Shown here one piece after another: positions 1 through 9,624 of a DNA stretch of 11,065 bases; position 1 is the first letter of the stretch; each line of letters starts with the position of its first letter. Origin of the DNA: Oscillospiraceae bacterium (GTDB lineage Bacteria; Bacillota_A; Clostridia; Oscillospirales; Oscillospiraceae); NCBI GenBank assembly GCA_017381835.1, contig JAFOBK010000252.1, forward strand, positions 1 to 11,065, in the 5' to 3' direction. The notes beneath the pieces are model-generated. The model searched no databases and had not been told where the DNA came from. It worked only from the letters and a program-made list of their open reading frames with translations. The translations under genes and the position numbers were made by a program.

Positions 1-835
1 AAGAAGTTTCGGACAGAGCCAGAACGCCGGACTTCTTGTTCAGCATGTTCAGGCACTCGTCAACGCTCATGCCGTACTTGTTGCAGATAAACTGCACGAC
101 GCAAGCGTCGATATCGCCGGAACGGGTACCCATGGGGACACCTGCCAGAGGAGACAGGCCCATAGTGGTATCCTGGCACTTGCCGTCCTTGATGGCAGAC
201 ATGGAAGAACCGTTGCCCAGGTGGCAGTTGACCATCTTGAACTCCGTCTTGCCAACCAGCTCAGCGGTGCGCTTTGCAACGTACTTGTGAGAAGTGCCGT
301 GGAAGCCGTAACGACGGATGGAGTCGTTCTTGTAGTACTCGGTGGGGATAGCGTAGCGGTAAGCCTTGGGAGGCATGGTCATGTGGAAAGCGGTGTCGAA
401 CACAGCGACCTGGGGAGTCTTGGGCATAACAGCCTGGCAAGCCTCGATACCCATCAGGTTAGCGGGGTTGTGGAGGGGTCCCAGAGGAATGCACTTCTTG
501 ATAGCTGCGATGACTTCGTCATTGATGACGCAGGAGTCGAAGAACTCCATACCGCCGTGCAGAACGCGGTGACCAACTGCATCGATCTCGTCAACAGTCT
601 TGATAACGCCGACTTCTGCATCCTGCAGGATTTCCAGGGTAGCAGCGATAGCTTCGGAGTGAGTGGGCATGGGGATATCCTTAACGACCTTGTCGCAACC
701 AGCCTTGGTGTGGTTCAGACGGCCGTCGATACCGATACGCTCGCACAGACCCTTAGCGGAAACGACACCGGTGTCGGGGTTCATCAGCTGATACTTCAGG
801 CTGGAAGAACCTGCATTGATAATCAGAATGTTCAT
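1..835 (-). CDS. ackA: Acetate kinase, N-terminal 278 codons (3' end beyond the window)
   Basis: Cytosolic acetate kinase interconverts acetyl phosphate + ADP with acetate + ATP, the substrate-level phosphorylation step of acetate fermentation. The protein starts MNILIINAGSSSLK. Family signatures appear in order: N7 in NAGSSSLK, R90 in GHRVLHGG, H122 in LHNP, D147 in VAVFDTAFH, H179 in RRYGFHGTSH, the phosphate loop HLGNGSS at 205-211, and R238 in MGTRSGDID. These match the catalytic and substrate residues of the well-studied archaeal enzyme (N7, R91, H123, D148, H180, R241); the remaining catalytic glutamate would lie outside the window. Full length is normally about 400 residues, so the gene is cut by the window edge, not broken. 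The start is fixed by AGGAGG eight bases upstream. The GTR loop has Ala where Glu is usual just before it, and Ala instead of Pro after GDID, conservative-looking variation. Codon use is strongly biased, suggesting high expression. It is divergent from tmcAL. Confidence 0.97.
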   Translation of the reverse strand, partial: MNILIINAGSSSLKYQLMNPDTGVVSAKGLCERIGIDGRLNHTKAGCDKVVKDIPMPTHSEAIAATLEILQDAEVGVIKTVDEIDAVGHRVLHGGMEFFDSCVINDEVIAAIKKCIPLGPLHNPANLMGIEACQAVMPKTPQVAVFDTAFHMTMPPKAYRYAIPTEYYKNDSIRRYGFHGTSHKYVAKRTAELVGKTEFKMVNCHLGNGSSMSAIKDGKCQDTTMGLSPLAGVPMGTRSGDIDACVVQFICNKYGMSVDECLNMLNKKSGVLALSETS

Positions 836-843
836 TGGAATCA

Positions 844-850
844 TCCTCCT
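844..850 (-). promoter_or_regulatory. Strong ribosome binding site of ackA
   Basis: Minus strand AGGAGGA lies eight bases before the ATG and is directly preceded by a run of seven T (U in the RNA). The same T-run plus AGGAGGA layout precedes atpE, suggesting a U-rich translation-enhancing leader for strongly expressed genes. Confidence 0.8.
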
Positions 851-906
851 AAAAAAATTGTTTTAATTTTTAGACATAATGTGGTACTATATCCATAGCT
901 AAGATA

Positions 907-935
907 ATTCTATACCATATTGCCAAATTTCTCAA
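907..935 (-). promoter_or_regulatory. Predicted sigma-A promoter of ackA
   Basis: On the minus strand TTGAGA (930-935) is separated by 17 bases from TAGAAT (907-912), each five of six to consensus. Transcription would start near 900 and leave a leader of about 65 nt rich in A and T. No operator palindrome is obvious. Confidence 0.7.
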
Positions 936-974
936 GTCCTAAAAACAAATAATTTCGGAAAGGAGAGGAATTTC

Positions 975-2111
975 ATGGTCACCGGCATTATCTGTGAATA
1001 CAACCCCCTGCACTTAGGCCATAAAAAGCAGCTGGATTTGATTCGCGCTGCCGATCCCGACGGGATCATTGTGTGCCTGATGAGCGGAAATTATGTGCAG
1101 CGCGGGCAACCTGCCATTGTGGATAAATCCGCCCGGGCAAAAGCCGCCGTTATGGCCGGTGCCGACCTGGTGCTGGAGCTGCCCATCACCGCCGCCCTCT
1201 CCTCCGCCGAAGGCTTTGCCGCGGAAGGCGTAAGGATCCTCAGCCATTTCTGCACCCATCTGTGTTTCGGAGCGGAAACGGCGGATAGCCATACTCTGAT
1301 GGGCGCGGCAAATGCCCTGCTTTCAGAAAACTTCCCTCCCCTGCTCCGGGCCCAGCTGGACAAGGGACTGTCTTTCCCCGCCGCAAGAGCGGCGGCGCTG
1401 GAGGAAATGGGCATTGCCGCCGTCACCAAGCCCAATGATATTTTGGCGGTGGAATACTGCAAGGCGATTTTGGCCCAGGGTTCTGCCCTGATCCCCTGGC
1501 CCATCCAGCGGGGCGGCGATTACCATGATGAAACCGCCGATGAGGAAAACCCCTCTGCAACAGCCCTCCGGAAGCTGATGCTTCACAGCGGCATGTGGCT
1601 GGACTATGTGCCGGAGGCAGTGCGGGATGTATTCCGCGGTGCTAAGCTCCATACCCTGGATGCCGGCGAGCGGGCAATTCTGGGGAAACTCAGAACCATG
1701 ACGGACGCGGAATTTGAGGCCATCCCCTACGGAAGTGAGGGCCTTTGGCGGAAGCTGATGCACAATGCACGGCGGTTTGCCAATTTGGAAGATGTGATCA
1801 CCGCTACCAAGAGTAAGCGCTATACCCGCACCCGGCTTGACCGGATGGTGATGTGCGCCTATTTGGACATTTCCCCGGAAATGATCGCCTCCCCTGCCCC
1901 TTATGTGCGGCTGCTGGCCTTCAATGATAAGGGCAGATCCATCCTGCGGAAGAAAAAGGAAGATTTCCCCGTGGTGAATGCCGGCGAAACTGTGGATCAC
2001 CCCTACTGGGCGCTGGAAAAGCGGGCCGGAGATCTCTACGGTCTGTTCTGCACGGAAGGGTTGGAACCCCCCGCTGCCGAAGAAAACCGCAGAGTTGTAT
2101 ATGTGAGATAA
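975..2111 (+). CDS. tmcAL: TmcAL: tRNA(Met) cytidine acetate ligase (YlbM family)
   Basis: TmcAL makes N4-acetylcytidine at the wobble position of elongator tRNA-Met, using ATP and free acetate through an acetyl-adenylate rather than acetyl-CoA. The 378-residue protein has a nucleotidyltransferase fold. Its HIGH-like motif is EYNPLHLGH at 8-16, followed by MSGNYVQRG at 36-44 and the PNDILAVEYCKAI block near 153-165. After these come QRGGDYHD at 178-185 and SATALRKLM at 194-202, which resembles the second nucleotide-binding signature. The KRYTRTRLDRM segment in the C-terminal half fits the tRNA-binding part of the family. It is somewhat shorter than the Bacillus protein (about 415 residues), mostly at the C-terminus. 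The start is supported by AAAGGAGAGG at 959-968. It is the only plus-strand gene, divergent from ackA, and ends at a strong terminator. I saw no convincing promoter of its own in the shared 139-bp gap. Confidence 0.93.
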   Translation: MVTGIICEYNPLHLGHKKQLDLIRAADPDGIIVCLMSGNYVQRGQPAIVDKSARAKAAVMAGADLVLELPITAALSSAEGFAAEGVRILSHFCTHLCFGAETADSHTLMGAANALLSENFPPLLRAQLDKGLSFPAARAAALEEMGIAAVTKPNDILAVEYCKAILAQGSALIPWPIQRGGDYHDETADEENPSATALRKLMLHSGMWLDYVPEAVRDVFRGAKLHTLDAGERAILGKLRTMTDAEFEAIPYGSEGLWRKLMHNARRFANLEDVITATKSKRYTRTRLDRMVMCAYLDISPEMIASPAPYVRLLAFNDKGRSILRKKKEDFPVVNAGETVDHPYWALEKRAGDLYGLFCTEGLEPPAAEENRRVVYVR

Positions 2112-2114
2112 CAG

Positions 2115-2160
2115 AAACTCCCGTTTCAGGAAATGCCACTTCCTGAAACGGGAGTTTTTT
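2115..2160 (+). terminator. Rho-independent terminator of tmcAL
   Basis: A near-perfect 18-bp stem (2115-2132 with 2140-2157, core ACTCCCGTTTCAGGAA) and a 7-nt loop are followed by TTTTTT and an AT-rich tail. It begins four bases after the tmcAL stop. On the minus strand the tail is weaker, but the hairpin may also stop transcripts of the convergent membrane-protein gene. Confidence 0.93.
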
Positions 2161-2176
2161 ATTTTCTAACGGAAGG

Positions 2177-2731
2177 CTATCCCTTTACCTGCTTGGTTTT
2201 TCCGGGATAAGGGAACAATTTCACATTGATCAGCCAGGCAACAAACACACCGATCACAGTCTGGCTGGCACGGAAGACGGAATAATACAGCGGTTCGCCG
2301 TCCTTTTGGGTCAGCATAAAAATGATGAAGATGGCCGCGCACAAGCCGCAGAACGCATGGCAGTTGGCCTTTTCTGCCAGAATCAGCGCCAAAAGCGTAC
2401 CCAACAGCAGCAGGGAAAAGTCGATCGCGATATCCAGCCACTCAGGGCCTGTCAAACTTGTGATCCAGCGCCCCAGGAACAGAAACGGAAGACCGATACC
2501 GATGGCCAGGAATGTGGCTTTGATCCGGTCACGACCCATGTCCACTGTCTTTTGGGAGCTGTCACGCATCTCAATGAGGCCGTAAACATAGACATACAGA
2601 GGATGGACTTCCAGGCTGGGGAAAATCAGCCGCACCGCCTGCCATATCCAAAATCCCACAAAAATAGCCATCAGGCTCTTAATTTTCCGCATACCCACCA
2701 GGTGGGCATGATGCTCTTTGGAATGGGACAT
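2177..2731 (-). CDS. Small FUSC / aromatic-acid-exporter-like membrane protein
   Basis: This 184-residue protein has about five hydrophobic segments, roughly at 19-37, 71-87, 103-119, 124-140 and 157-172, so it sits in the cytoplasmic membrane. The layout resembles the N-terminal membrane module of the FUSC/ArAE family (putative exporters of aromatic acids and similar compounds). Supporting segments are an N-terminal KxxxA-type helix and the stretch HPLYVYVYGLIEMRDSSQ followed by RDRIKATFLAIGIG. The closing helix, preceded by RASQTVIGVFVAWLIN, matches the family's typical R-x-x-x-T-x-I-G pattern ending in Asn. The large cytosolic C-terminal domain of full exporters is absent, so it is either a stand-alone membrane half or a family offshoot. 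Substrate unknown. The N-terminus is His-rich (HSKEHHAH). The start is set by AAGGAGGGAG at 2736-2745, and the gene has its own promoter. Assignment rests on pattern only. Confidence 0.72.
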   Translation of the reverse strand: MSHSKEHHAHLVGMRKIKSLMAIFVGFWIWQAVRLIFPSLEVHPLYVYVYGLIEMRDSSQKTVDMGRDRIKATFLAIGIGLPFLFLGRWITSLTGPEWLDIAIDFSLLLLGTLLALILAEKANCHAFCGLCAAIFIIFMLTQKDGEPLYYSVFRASQTVIGVFVAWLINVKLFPYPGKTKQVKG

Positions 2732-2735
2732 ACCG

Positions 2736-2789
2736 CTCCCTCCTTGAAGTATCTGGGTTCATTATAAACCAATTAAAACCCAATGTCCA
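2736..2789 (-). promoter_or_regulatory. Promoter and ribosome site of the FUSC-like gene
   Basis: Minus strand TGGACA (2784-2789), a 17-base spacer, and a perfect TATAAT (2761-2766) form a near-consensus sigma-A promoter. A short leader of about 23 nt leads to AAGGAGGGAG (2736-2745). The gene is therefore a separate transcription unit, not a tail of ddh. Confidence 0.78.
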
Positions 2790-2798
2790 TAGTTGCGG

Positions 2799-2842
2799 AA
2801 AAAATCAAACAGACCCGGCAGGACTTTCTGCCGAGTCTGTTT
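2799..2842 (-). terminator. Rho-independent terminator of ddh
   Basis: A 15-bp stem (2807-2821 with 2828-2842, one G-U pair) with a 6-nt loop is followed on the minus strand by a T-rich tail (TTTGATTTTTT). The plus strand also shows seven T after the stem, so the structure looks bidirectional. It sits six bases after the ddh stop and just upstream of the next promoter. Confidence 0.9.
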
Positions 2843-2848
2843 TTTTGA

Positions 2849-3838
2849 TTACAGCAAATGGGCGCGCAGATCTTCCGCGCTGCGGGAAGACAGGTAAGCG
2901 GGAGGTACATCGAACACAGTCTTGCAGCCGGTCATGCCCTCTCTTGCCATTCTTGCAGCGGCACGGGCATAGCAGACGATAACGCTGGAGGTGAACTCAG
3001 GGTTGGAACCCAGTTCCAGAGAATACTCGATCTTCTGCTTGGTCTCGCCGTTTACACCGGTGGTGCCGGTGCGGATCACGAAGCCACCGTGGGGGATGCC
3101 GCTGTGGTCACGCTTCATTTCCTCCATGGAAATAAAGTGGACGGTGGTATCATAGTCGGCAAAGTAATTGGGCATGGTAACGATTTCACGCTCAATAGCT
3201 GCCAGGTCTGCGCCCTCTTCTGCCACAACAAAGCACTCACGGGTATGCTTTTCCCGGGTGGTAAGCTGGGGGATTTCACCGCTTCTTGCCCGGTTCAGGG
3301 CATCTTCCACGGGAATGGTATACTGCTTGGCATCCAAAACACCAGGGATCCGGCGCACTGCATCGGAGTGGCCCTGGCTGACACCCTTGCCCCAGAAGGT
3401 ATAGTCGGCACCATTGGGCAGGATGCAATTGCCCAGCAGACGCTGGAGGCTGAACATACCGGGATCCCAGCCAATGCTGATAAAGGCAATATGACCGGCT
3501 TCCTTAGCTGCCGCATCGCAGGCAGCAAAGTGCGCAGGGATCTTGGCATGGGTATCGAAGCTATCCACCACATTGAAGTACTTGGCATACTGGGGAGTCT
3601 GCTTGGGTAGATCGGTAGCGCTGCCGCCGCAGATGATCAGCACATCCACTTCATCCTTATGGTCGATGGCATCTGCAACATTATACACAGGCACATCGGG
3701 GCTTAAGGTCTTGAGGTTTTTGGGGTCACGGCGGGTAAAGAAAGCCGCCAGCTCCATATCGGGATTCTGGCGCACAGCCAGCTCCACGCCACGGCCCAAG
3801 TTGCCGTAGCCCATAATGCCAATTCTAATCTTTTCCAT
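2849..3838 (-). CDS. ddh: meso-Diaminopimelate dehydrogenase
   Basis: Ddh reductively aminates L-tetrahydrodipicolinate with NADPH and ammonia to give meso-diaminopimelate in one step, feeding lysine and peptidoglycan synthesis in the cytosol. The 329-residue product matches the usual length of about 320-330. It opens with a Rossmann dinucleotide fold, MEKIRIGIMGYGNLGRG. Then come the RRDP segment where NADP-type selection occurs, CGGSATDLP, the substrate-side motif VDSFDTHAKIP, SIGWDPG, GKGVSQGHSDAVRRI and HGGFVIRTGTTG, all characteristic of Ddh. An open frame continues upstream far into the atpC region, but ATG 3838 is chosen because GAGAGG lies nine bases before it, whereas the in-frame ATG at 3847 touches that site with no spacer. 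It is bounded by terminators on both sides, so it is probably monocistronic, with some read-through from the atp operon possible. Confidence 0.95.
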   Translation of the reverse strand: MEKIRIGIMGYGNLGRGVELAVRQNPDMELAAFFTRRDPKNLKTLSPDVPVYNVADAIDHKDEVDVLIICGGSATDLPKQTPQYAKYFNVVDSFDTHAKIPAHFAACDAAAKEAGHIAFISIGWDPGMFSLQRLLGNCILPNGADYTFWGKGVSQGHSDAVRRIPGVLDAKQYTIPVEDALNRARSGEIPQLTTREKHTRECFVVAEEGADLAAIEREIVTMPNYFADYDTTVHFISMEEMKRDHSGIPHGGFVIRTGTTGVNGETKQKIEYSLELGSNPEFTSSVIVCYARAAARMAREGMTGCKTVFDVPPAYLSSRSAEDLRAHLL

Positions 3839-3869
3839 AACATTCATCCTCTCGGAAAGGTATGGATAT

Positions 3870-3898
3870 AGAATACTGCAAAGTGTATAAAAATGCAA
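3870..3898 (-). promoter_or_regulatory. Weak candidate promoter of ddh
   Basis: Minus strand TTGCAT (3893-3898), a 17-base spacer, and TATTCT (3870-3875) are the best-spaced pair between the atp terminator and ddh. The -35 matches only its TTG and the -10 four of six, so this is tentative. Confidence 0.3.
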
Positions 3899-3899
3899 G

Positions 3900-3931
3900 A
3901 AAAAAGAGCGGGCTTTCACCCGCTCTTTTTT
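3900..3931 (-). terminator. Rho-independent terminator of the atp operon
   Basis: On the minus strand the stem AAAAAAGAGCGGG pairs with its complement across a 6-nt loop (13 bp, GC core GAGCGGG at 3906-3912 with 3919-3925) and ends in a T6 run. It lies five bases after the atpC stop and has no competing gene on the other strand. Confidence 0.93.
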
Positions 3932-3936
3932 GAATT

Positions 3937-5780
<1,844 letters not shown>

Positions 5781-5785
5781 CTATC

Positions 5786-5861
5786 GTAGGGGCCGATGCC
5801 CACATCGGCCCAATATAGGGAAATCGATTCTTTACGGGTCGATGTGGGCATCGACCCCTAC
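5786..5861. repeat. Paired-hairpin inverted repeat inside the atp operon
   Basis: Two 26-bp arms (5786-5811 and 5836-5861) in inverted orientation flank a 24-bp AT-rich centre holding the palindrome AATCGATT (5822-5829). Each arm is itself a hairpin: GGGCCGATG-CCCA-CATCGGCCC (5790-5811) and GGGTCGATG-TGGG-CATCGACCC (5836-5857). The arms differ at two positions that keep each small stem paired (C-G versus T-A). The loops CCCA and TGGG are complementary. The ends read GTAGGGG and CCCCTAC. There are no coding frames and no T-run, so it is not a terminator. It looks like a miniature interspersed element of the kind scattered in clostridial genomes; copy number cannot be judged from this window. 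Confidence 0.85.
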
Positions 5862-5872
5862 ATTTATCATGA

Positions 5873-6706
5873 TTAAGAACCGGCGATGATCTCGGTGATC
5901 TCCTGGGTGATGGCTGCCTGACGGGCCCGGTTGAACTGCAGGCTCAGGTCAGCGATCATCTCCTCCGCATTCTGGGTTGCGGAGTCCATGGCGGTACGGC
6001 GGGCAGCCTGCTCGGAAGCACGGCTCTCGCACAGGGCGCCATAGAAGATACCCACCACATACTCAGGAATCAGAGCGCTGAGCACCGTATCGGGATCAGG
6101 CTCATATTCCATGCTGCCCTGGATAGCTGTAGGCTCTGCCTGCAGAGGCAGCAGCTGGATCGCCGTAGGTGTCTGGGACAGAACAGACTGGAACTTGGTA
6201 TATACCATATATACCTCATCCACTTCACCGTTCAGATACGCCTTACACAGCAGCTTGGACACGGTGAACGCGTCAGAGATGGAAATATCCTCTGCATTGG
6301 TGTACTTGTCGCTGAGCATAGGCACCTTATGGCTGCGGAAGTAATCCGCTGCCTTCTTACCAATGGGCAGGACAACAGCATCCTTGCCTTCCATGTGGGC
6401 TACCGTCATCTTCAGAACATTGCTGTTATAGCCGCCGGCAAGGCCACGGTCACCTGCTACCACCACATAAAGGCTCTTCTTTACGGGTCTGGGCTTCAGG
6501 TAAGCCGATTCTGCTTCTGTATACTGGGCCAGAATCTGACCGATGGTAGAATAAATGATTTCAAAATAGGGACGGCTGGAGATCATCTGCGCCTGAGCAC
6601 GGCGAAGCTTGGATGCAGCCACCATTTCCATGGCTTTTGTGATCTGCTTCGTCGACTCCATACTGCGGATGCGATTTTTGATCTCCTTAGTGGAAACGCC
6701 AGCCAT
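5873..6706 (-). CDS. atpG: ATP synthase F1 gamma subunit
   Basis: Gamma is the rotating central shaft that drives conformational change in alpha3beta3. The 277-residue protein is slightly shorter than the usual 285-290. The N-terminal helix has the typical TKEIKNRIRSMESTKQITKAMEMVAASKLRRA pattern split over residues 5-37. The Rossmann-like middle carries AGDRGLAGGYNSNV, and the C-terminal helix ends NRARQAAITQEITEIIAGS, the conserved partner of the beta catch. AAGGAGG six bases before ATG 6706 sets the start, 15 bases after the atpA stop. It is followed by an unusually long 137-bp gap before atpD, filled largely by the repeat. Confidence 0.97.
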   Translation of the reverse strand: MAGVSTKEIKNRIRSMESTKQITKAMEMVAASKLRRAQAQMISSRPYFEIIYSTIGQILAQYTEAESAYLKPRPVKKSLYVVVAGDRGLAGGYNSNVLKMTVAHMEGKDAVVLPIGKKAADYFRSHKVPMLSDKYTNAEDISISDAFTVSKLLCKAYLNGEVDEVYMVYTKFQSVLSQTPTAIQLLPLQAEPTAIQGSMEYEPDPDTVLSALIPEYVVGIFYGALCESRASEQAARRTAMDSATQNAEEMIADLSLQFNRARQAAITQEITEIIAGS

Positions 6707-6721
6707 GACAGGCCTCCTTCC

Positions 6722-8230
<1,509 letters not shown>

Positions 8231-8244
8231 CTACCTACTCTCTT

Positions 8245-8784
8245 TTAAAGTACGGTATTTTTCAGCAGCTTGCCGATGGAATCCAGCTTGGTCTTCACCG
8301 TGCCGTCCACCTGCACACCGCTATAACTTAGGCGCAGACCGCCCAGCTGCGCAGCATCCACGCTGCACTGCAGGTCAATGGTCTTGCCAGTGGTGGCCGA
8401 GAGTTTCTCAGTCAATTTCTGCACCTGTGCGTCGCTGAGGGCAACCGCAGACACAGCCTTCACCACCAGAATGCCGTTGTCATCATTATAGAAGCCGCGA
8501 TATGCATCGCAGCAGTCGGGGAACTGGCGGATATATCCCTTTTCTGTGAGAATTTTCAAGAAATTCAGCACATAGGGATGAACCTTGCCCCGGAACGCTT
8601 CATCCAGAACACCGCAGCGCTCCTTTTTGGGGATGTCGGGTGTGGACAAGAGCTTACTGTACTGAGGGGCCTCTGTAAACACATCCTTCAGAACCTTCAG
8701 TTCGTCCAGGATGGTTTTTCCCAGTCCCTCTTCCTTTGCCAGGTCGTACAAAGCCTGGGCATACGTGCATACTGCCTGGGTCAT
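8245..8784 (-). CDS. atpH: ATP synthase F1 delta subunit
   Basis: Delta joins the top of F1 to the b-subunit stalk. The product is 179 residues from ATG 8784, or 181 from GTG 8790, which overlaps the atpF stop as GTGA; sequence cannot decide between them, and neither has a strong ribosome site, so translation is likely coupled to atpF. The N-terminal helical domain begins TQAVCTYAQALYDLAKEEG, and family-typical features follow: FLKILTEKGYIRQFPDCCDAY and a C-terminal GGLRLSYSGVQVDGTVKTKL segment, which corresponds to the usual GG-x-x-x-x-x-x-D-x-S-x-x-x-x-L end. Three cysteines (C7, C57 and a pair near 91-92) are more than usual for this subunit. Confidence 0.95.
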   Translation of the reverse strand: MTQAVCTYAQALYDLAKEEGLGKTILDELKVLKDVFTEAPQYSKLLSTPDIPKKERCGVLDEAFRGKVHPYVLNFLKILTEKGYIRQFPDCCDAYRGFYNDDNGILVVKAVSAVALSDAQVQKLTEKLSATTGKTIDLQCSVDAAQLGGLRLSYSGVQVDGTVKTKLDSIGKLLKNTVL

Positions 8785-8786
8785 AC

Positions 8787-9287
8787 TCACTCACCCAATT
8801 CTTCGATAAAGCTGTCCACCAGCTTGGACTGGTCTTCTGCGTTCAGCTCACGGCCAACTACCTTACCGGCAATGGACAGAGCGATCACAGAGATCTCATC
8901 CTTGGCATCATTCAATGCCTTATTCTTCTCCTGGGCAATGTCAGCGGTTGCCTTTGCGCGGATGGCATCGGCCCACTCATTGGCCTGGCGAACAATTTCT
9001 TCCTCGCGGCCCAAAGCACGGACAGTGGCTTCCTTCAGAAGACGCTCGCTGGTAGCGGCAGCCTGGGAGAACTTCTCCTCATACTCGCTTTGCAGCTTCT
9101 GCGCTTCCGCACGGGCAGTATCTGCCTGGGAATACATGCTGTCGATCTCCTCCTGGCGGGTGACGATGATCTTCATCACGGGCACAAACAGGAACTTCTT
9201 GGCCACGAAGAAAATGATCAGGGTGTTCAGCAGAATGAACAGTGCAGTCCAAAAGTTTACGCCTACAAATGCTTCAAACTGTCCCAC
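8787..9287 (-). CDS. atpF: ATP synthase Fo b subunit
   Basis: The b subunit forms the peripheral stalk that holds alpha3beta3 against rotation. The 166-residue protein has one N-terminal membrane helix at about 10-32 (NFWTALFILLNTLIIFFVAKKFL) followed by a long charged, alanine-rich coiled-coil helix. The latter carries the RQEEIDSMYSQADTARAEAQK region and ends in a delta-binding tail near EDQSKLVDSFIEELGE. It starts with GTG at 9287, placed nine bases after AAAGGAG; an ATG a few bases upstream is in another frame. It follows atpE by 36 bases and its stop overlaps the possible GTG of atpH. Only one b gene is visible, so the stalk is probably a homodimer. Confidence 0.95.
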   Translation of the reverse strand: MGQFEAFVGVNFWTALFILLNTLIIFFVAKKFLFVPVMKIIVTRQEEIDSMYSQADTARAEAQKLQSEYEEKFSQAAATSERLLKEATVRALGREEEIVRQANEWADAIRAKATADIAQEKNKALNDAKDEISVIALSIAGKVVGRELNAEDQSKLVDSFIEELGE

Positions 9288-9323
9288 TTGTACATTCTCC
9301 TTTCGTTTAGAATAACCAGAGAA

Positions 9324-9569
9324 TTACAGCAGGAACATGATCAGCAGAGCGATAACCAGAGAGTAGATACCGGTGGTCTCAGCGATTGCACAACCCATGA
9401 TCATGGTGCTGCGCAGAGTACCGGCCATCTCGGGCTGACGAGCCATACCGTCCAGAGCGTGAGCAACAGCGTTACCTTCGCCGACACCGGGGCCAACTGC
9501 ACCGATACCCATGCAAAGACCTGCACCGATTGCCTGACCAGCGATCTTAATAGCTTCAGCTAATTCCAT
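9324..9569 (-). CDS. atpE: ATP synthase Fo c subunit, predicted Na+-type two-carboxylate rotor
   Basis: This 81-residue hairpin protein builds the rotating c-ring of Fo. Helix 1 covers about 5-40 with the glycine-rich packing stretch GAVGPGVGEG, the polar loop is ARQPE at 43-47, and helix 2 covers about 52-80. The sodium-site residues of the Ilyobacter ring (Q32, V63, E65, S66, T67, Y70) align without gaps, offset by one, to E31, I62, E64, T65, T66 and Y69. The Q-to-E change gives two carboxylates, as in the Fusobacterium nucleatum ring. The tail after the IALLIM segment is short, ending FLL, so the second helix stops soon after the membrane. The start is fixed by AGGAGG eight bases upstream, in an AT-rich 55-base gap after atpB. 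Confidence 0.97.
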   Translation of the reverse strand: MELAEAIKIAGQAIGAGLCMGIGAVGPGVGEGNAVAHALDGMARQPEMAGTLRSTMIMGCAIAETTGIYSLVIALLIMFLL

Positions 9570-9577
9570 AATTGTTT

Positions 9578-9583
9578 CCTCCT
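9578..9583 (-). promoter_or_regulatory. Strong atpE ribosome site in a U-rich leader
   Basis: Minus strand AGGAGG with eight bases to ATG follows a T-run in a 55-base AT-rich gap. The c subunit is needed in many copies per complex, and an AU-rich leader with a strong site is the known way atpE is over-translated from a shared mRNA in other bacteria. Confidence 0.75.
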
Positions 9584-9624
9584 AAAAAATGTTTGTATAT
9601 TGAAATATTAAGAATTTCCGTAAA

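Noticed and set aside
1..835. Truncated or pseudogene acetate kinase
   Set aside because: The frame is intact to the window edge with all expected motifs; only the window boundary cuts it.
221..898. Plus-strand open frame of 225 codons opposite ackA
   Set aside because: It runs antisense through acetate kinase and into the ackA promoter, with no ribosome site.
1323..2000. Minus-strand open frame of 225 codons opposite tmcAL
   Set aside because: Antisense shadow; the plus-strand product has full TmcAL motifs and a proper ribosome site.
5786..5861. Intrinsic terminator between atpG and atpD
   Set aside because: The hairpins are strong, but neither is followed by a T-run on the minus strand, and a full stop here would remove the beta and epsilon subunits.
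8785..8790. Firm choice of GTG 8790 as the atpH start
   Set aside because: GTG 8790 and ATG 8784 are both plausible and neither has a convincing ribosome site; ATG was listed and the alternative noted.
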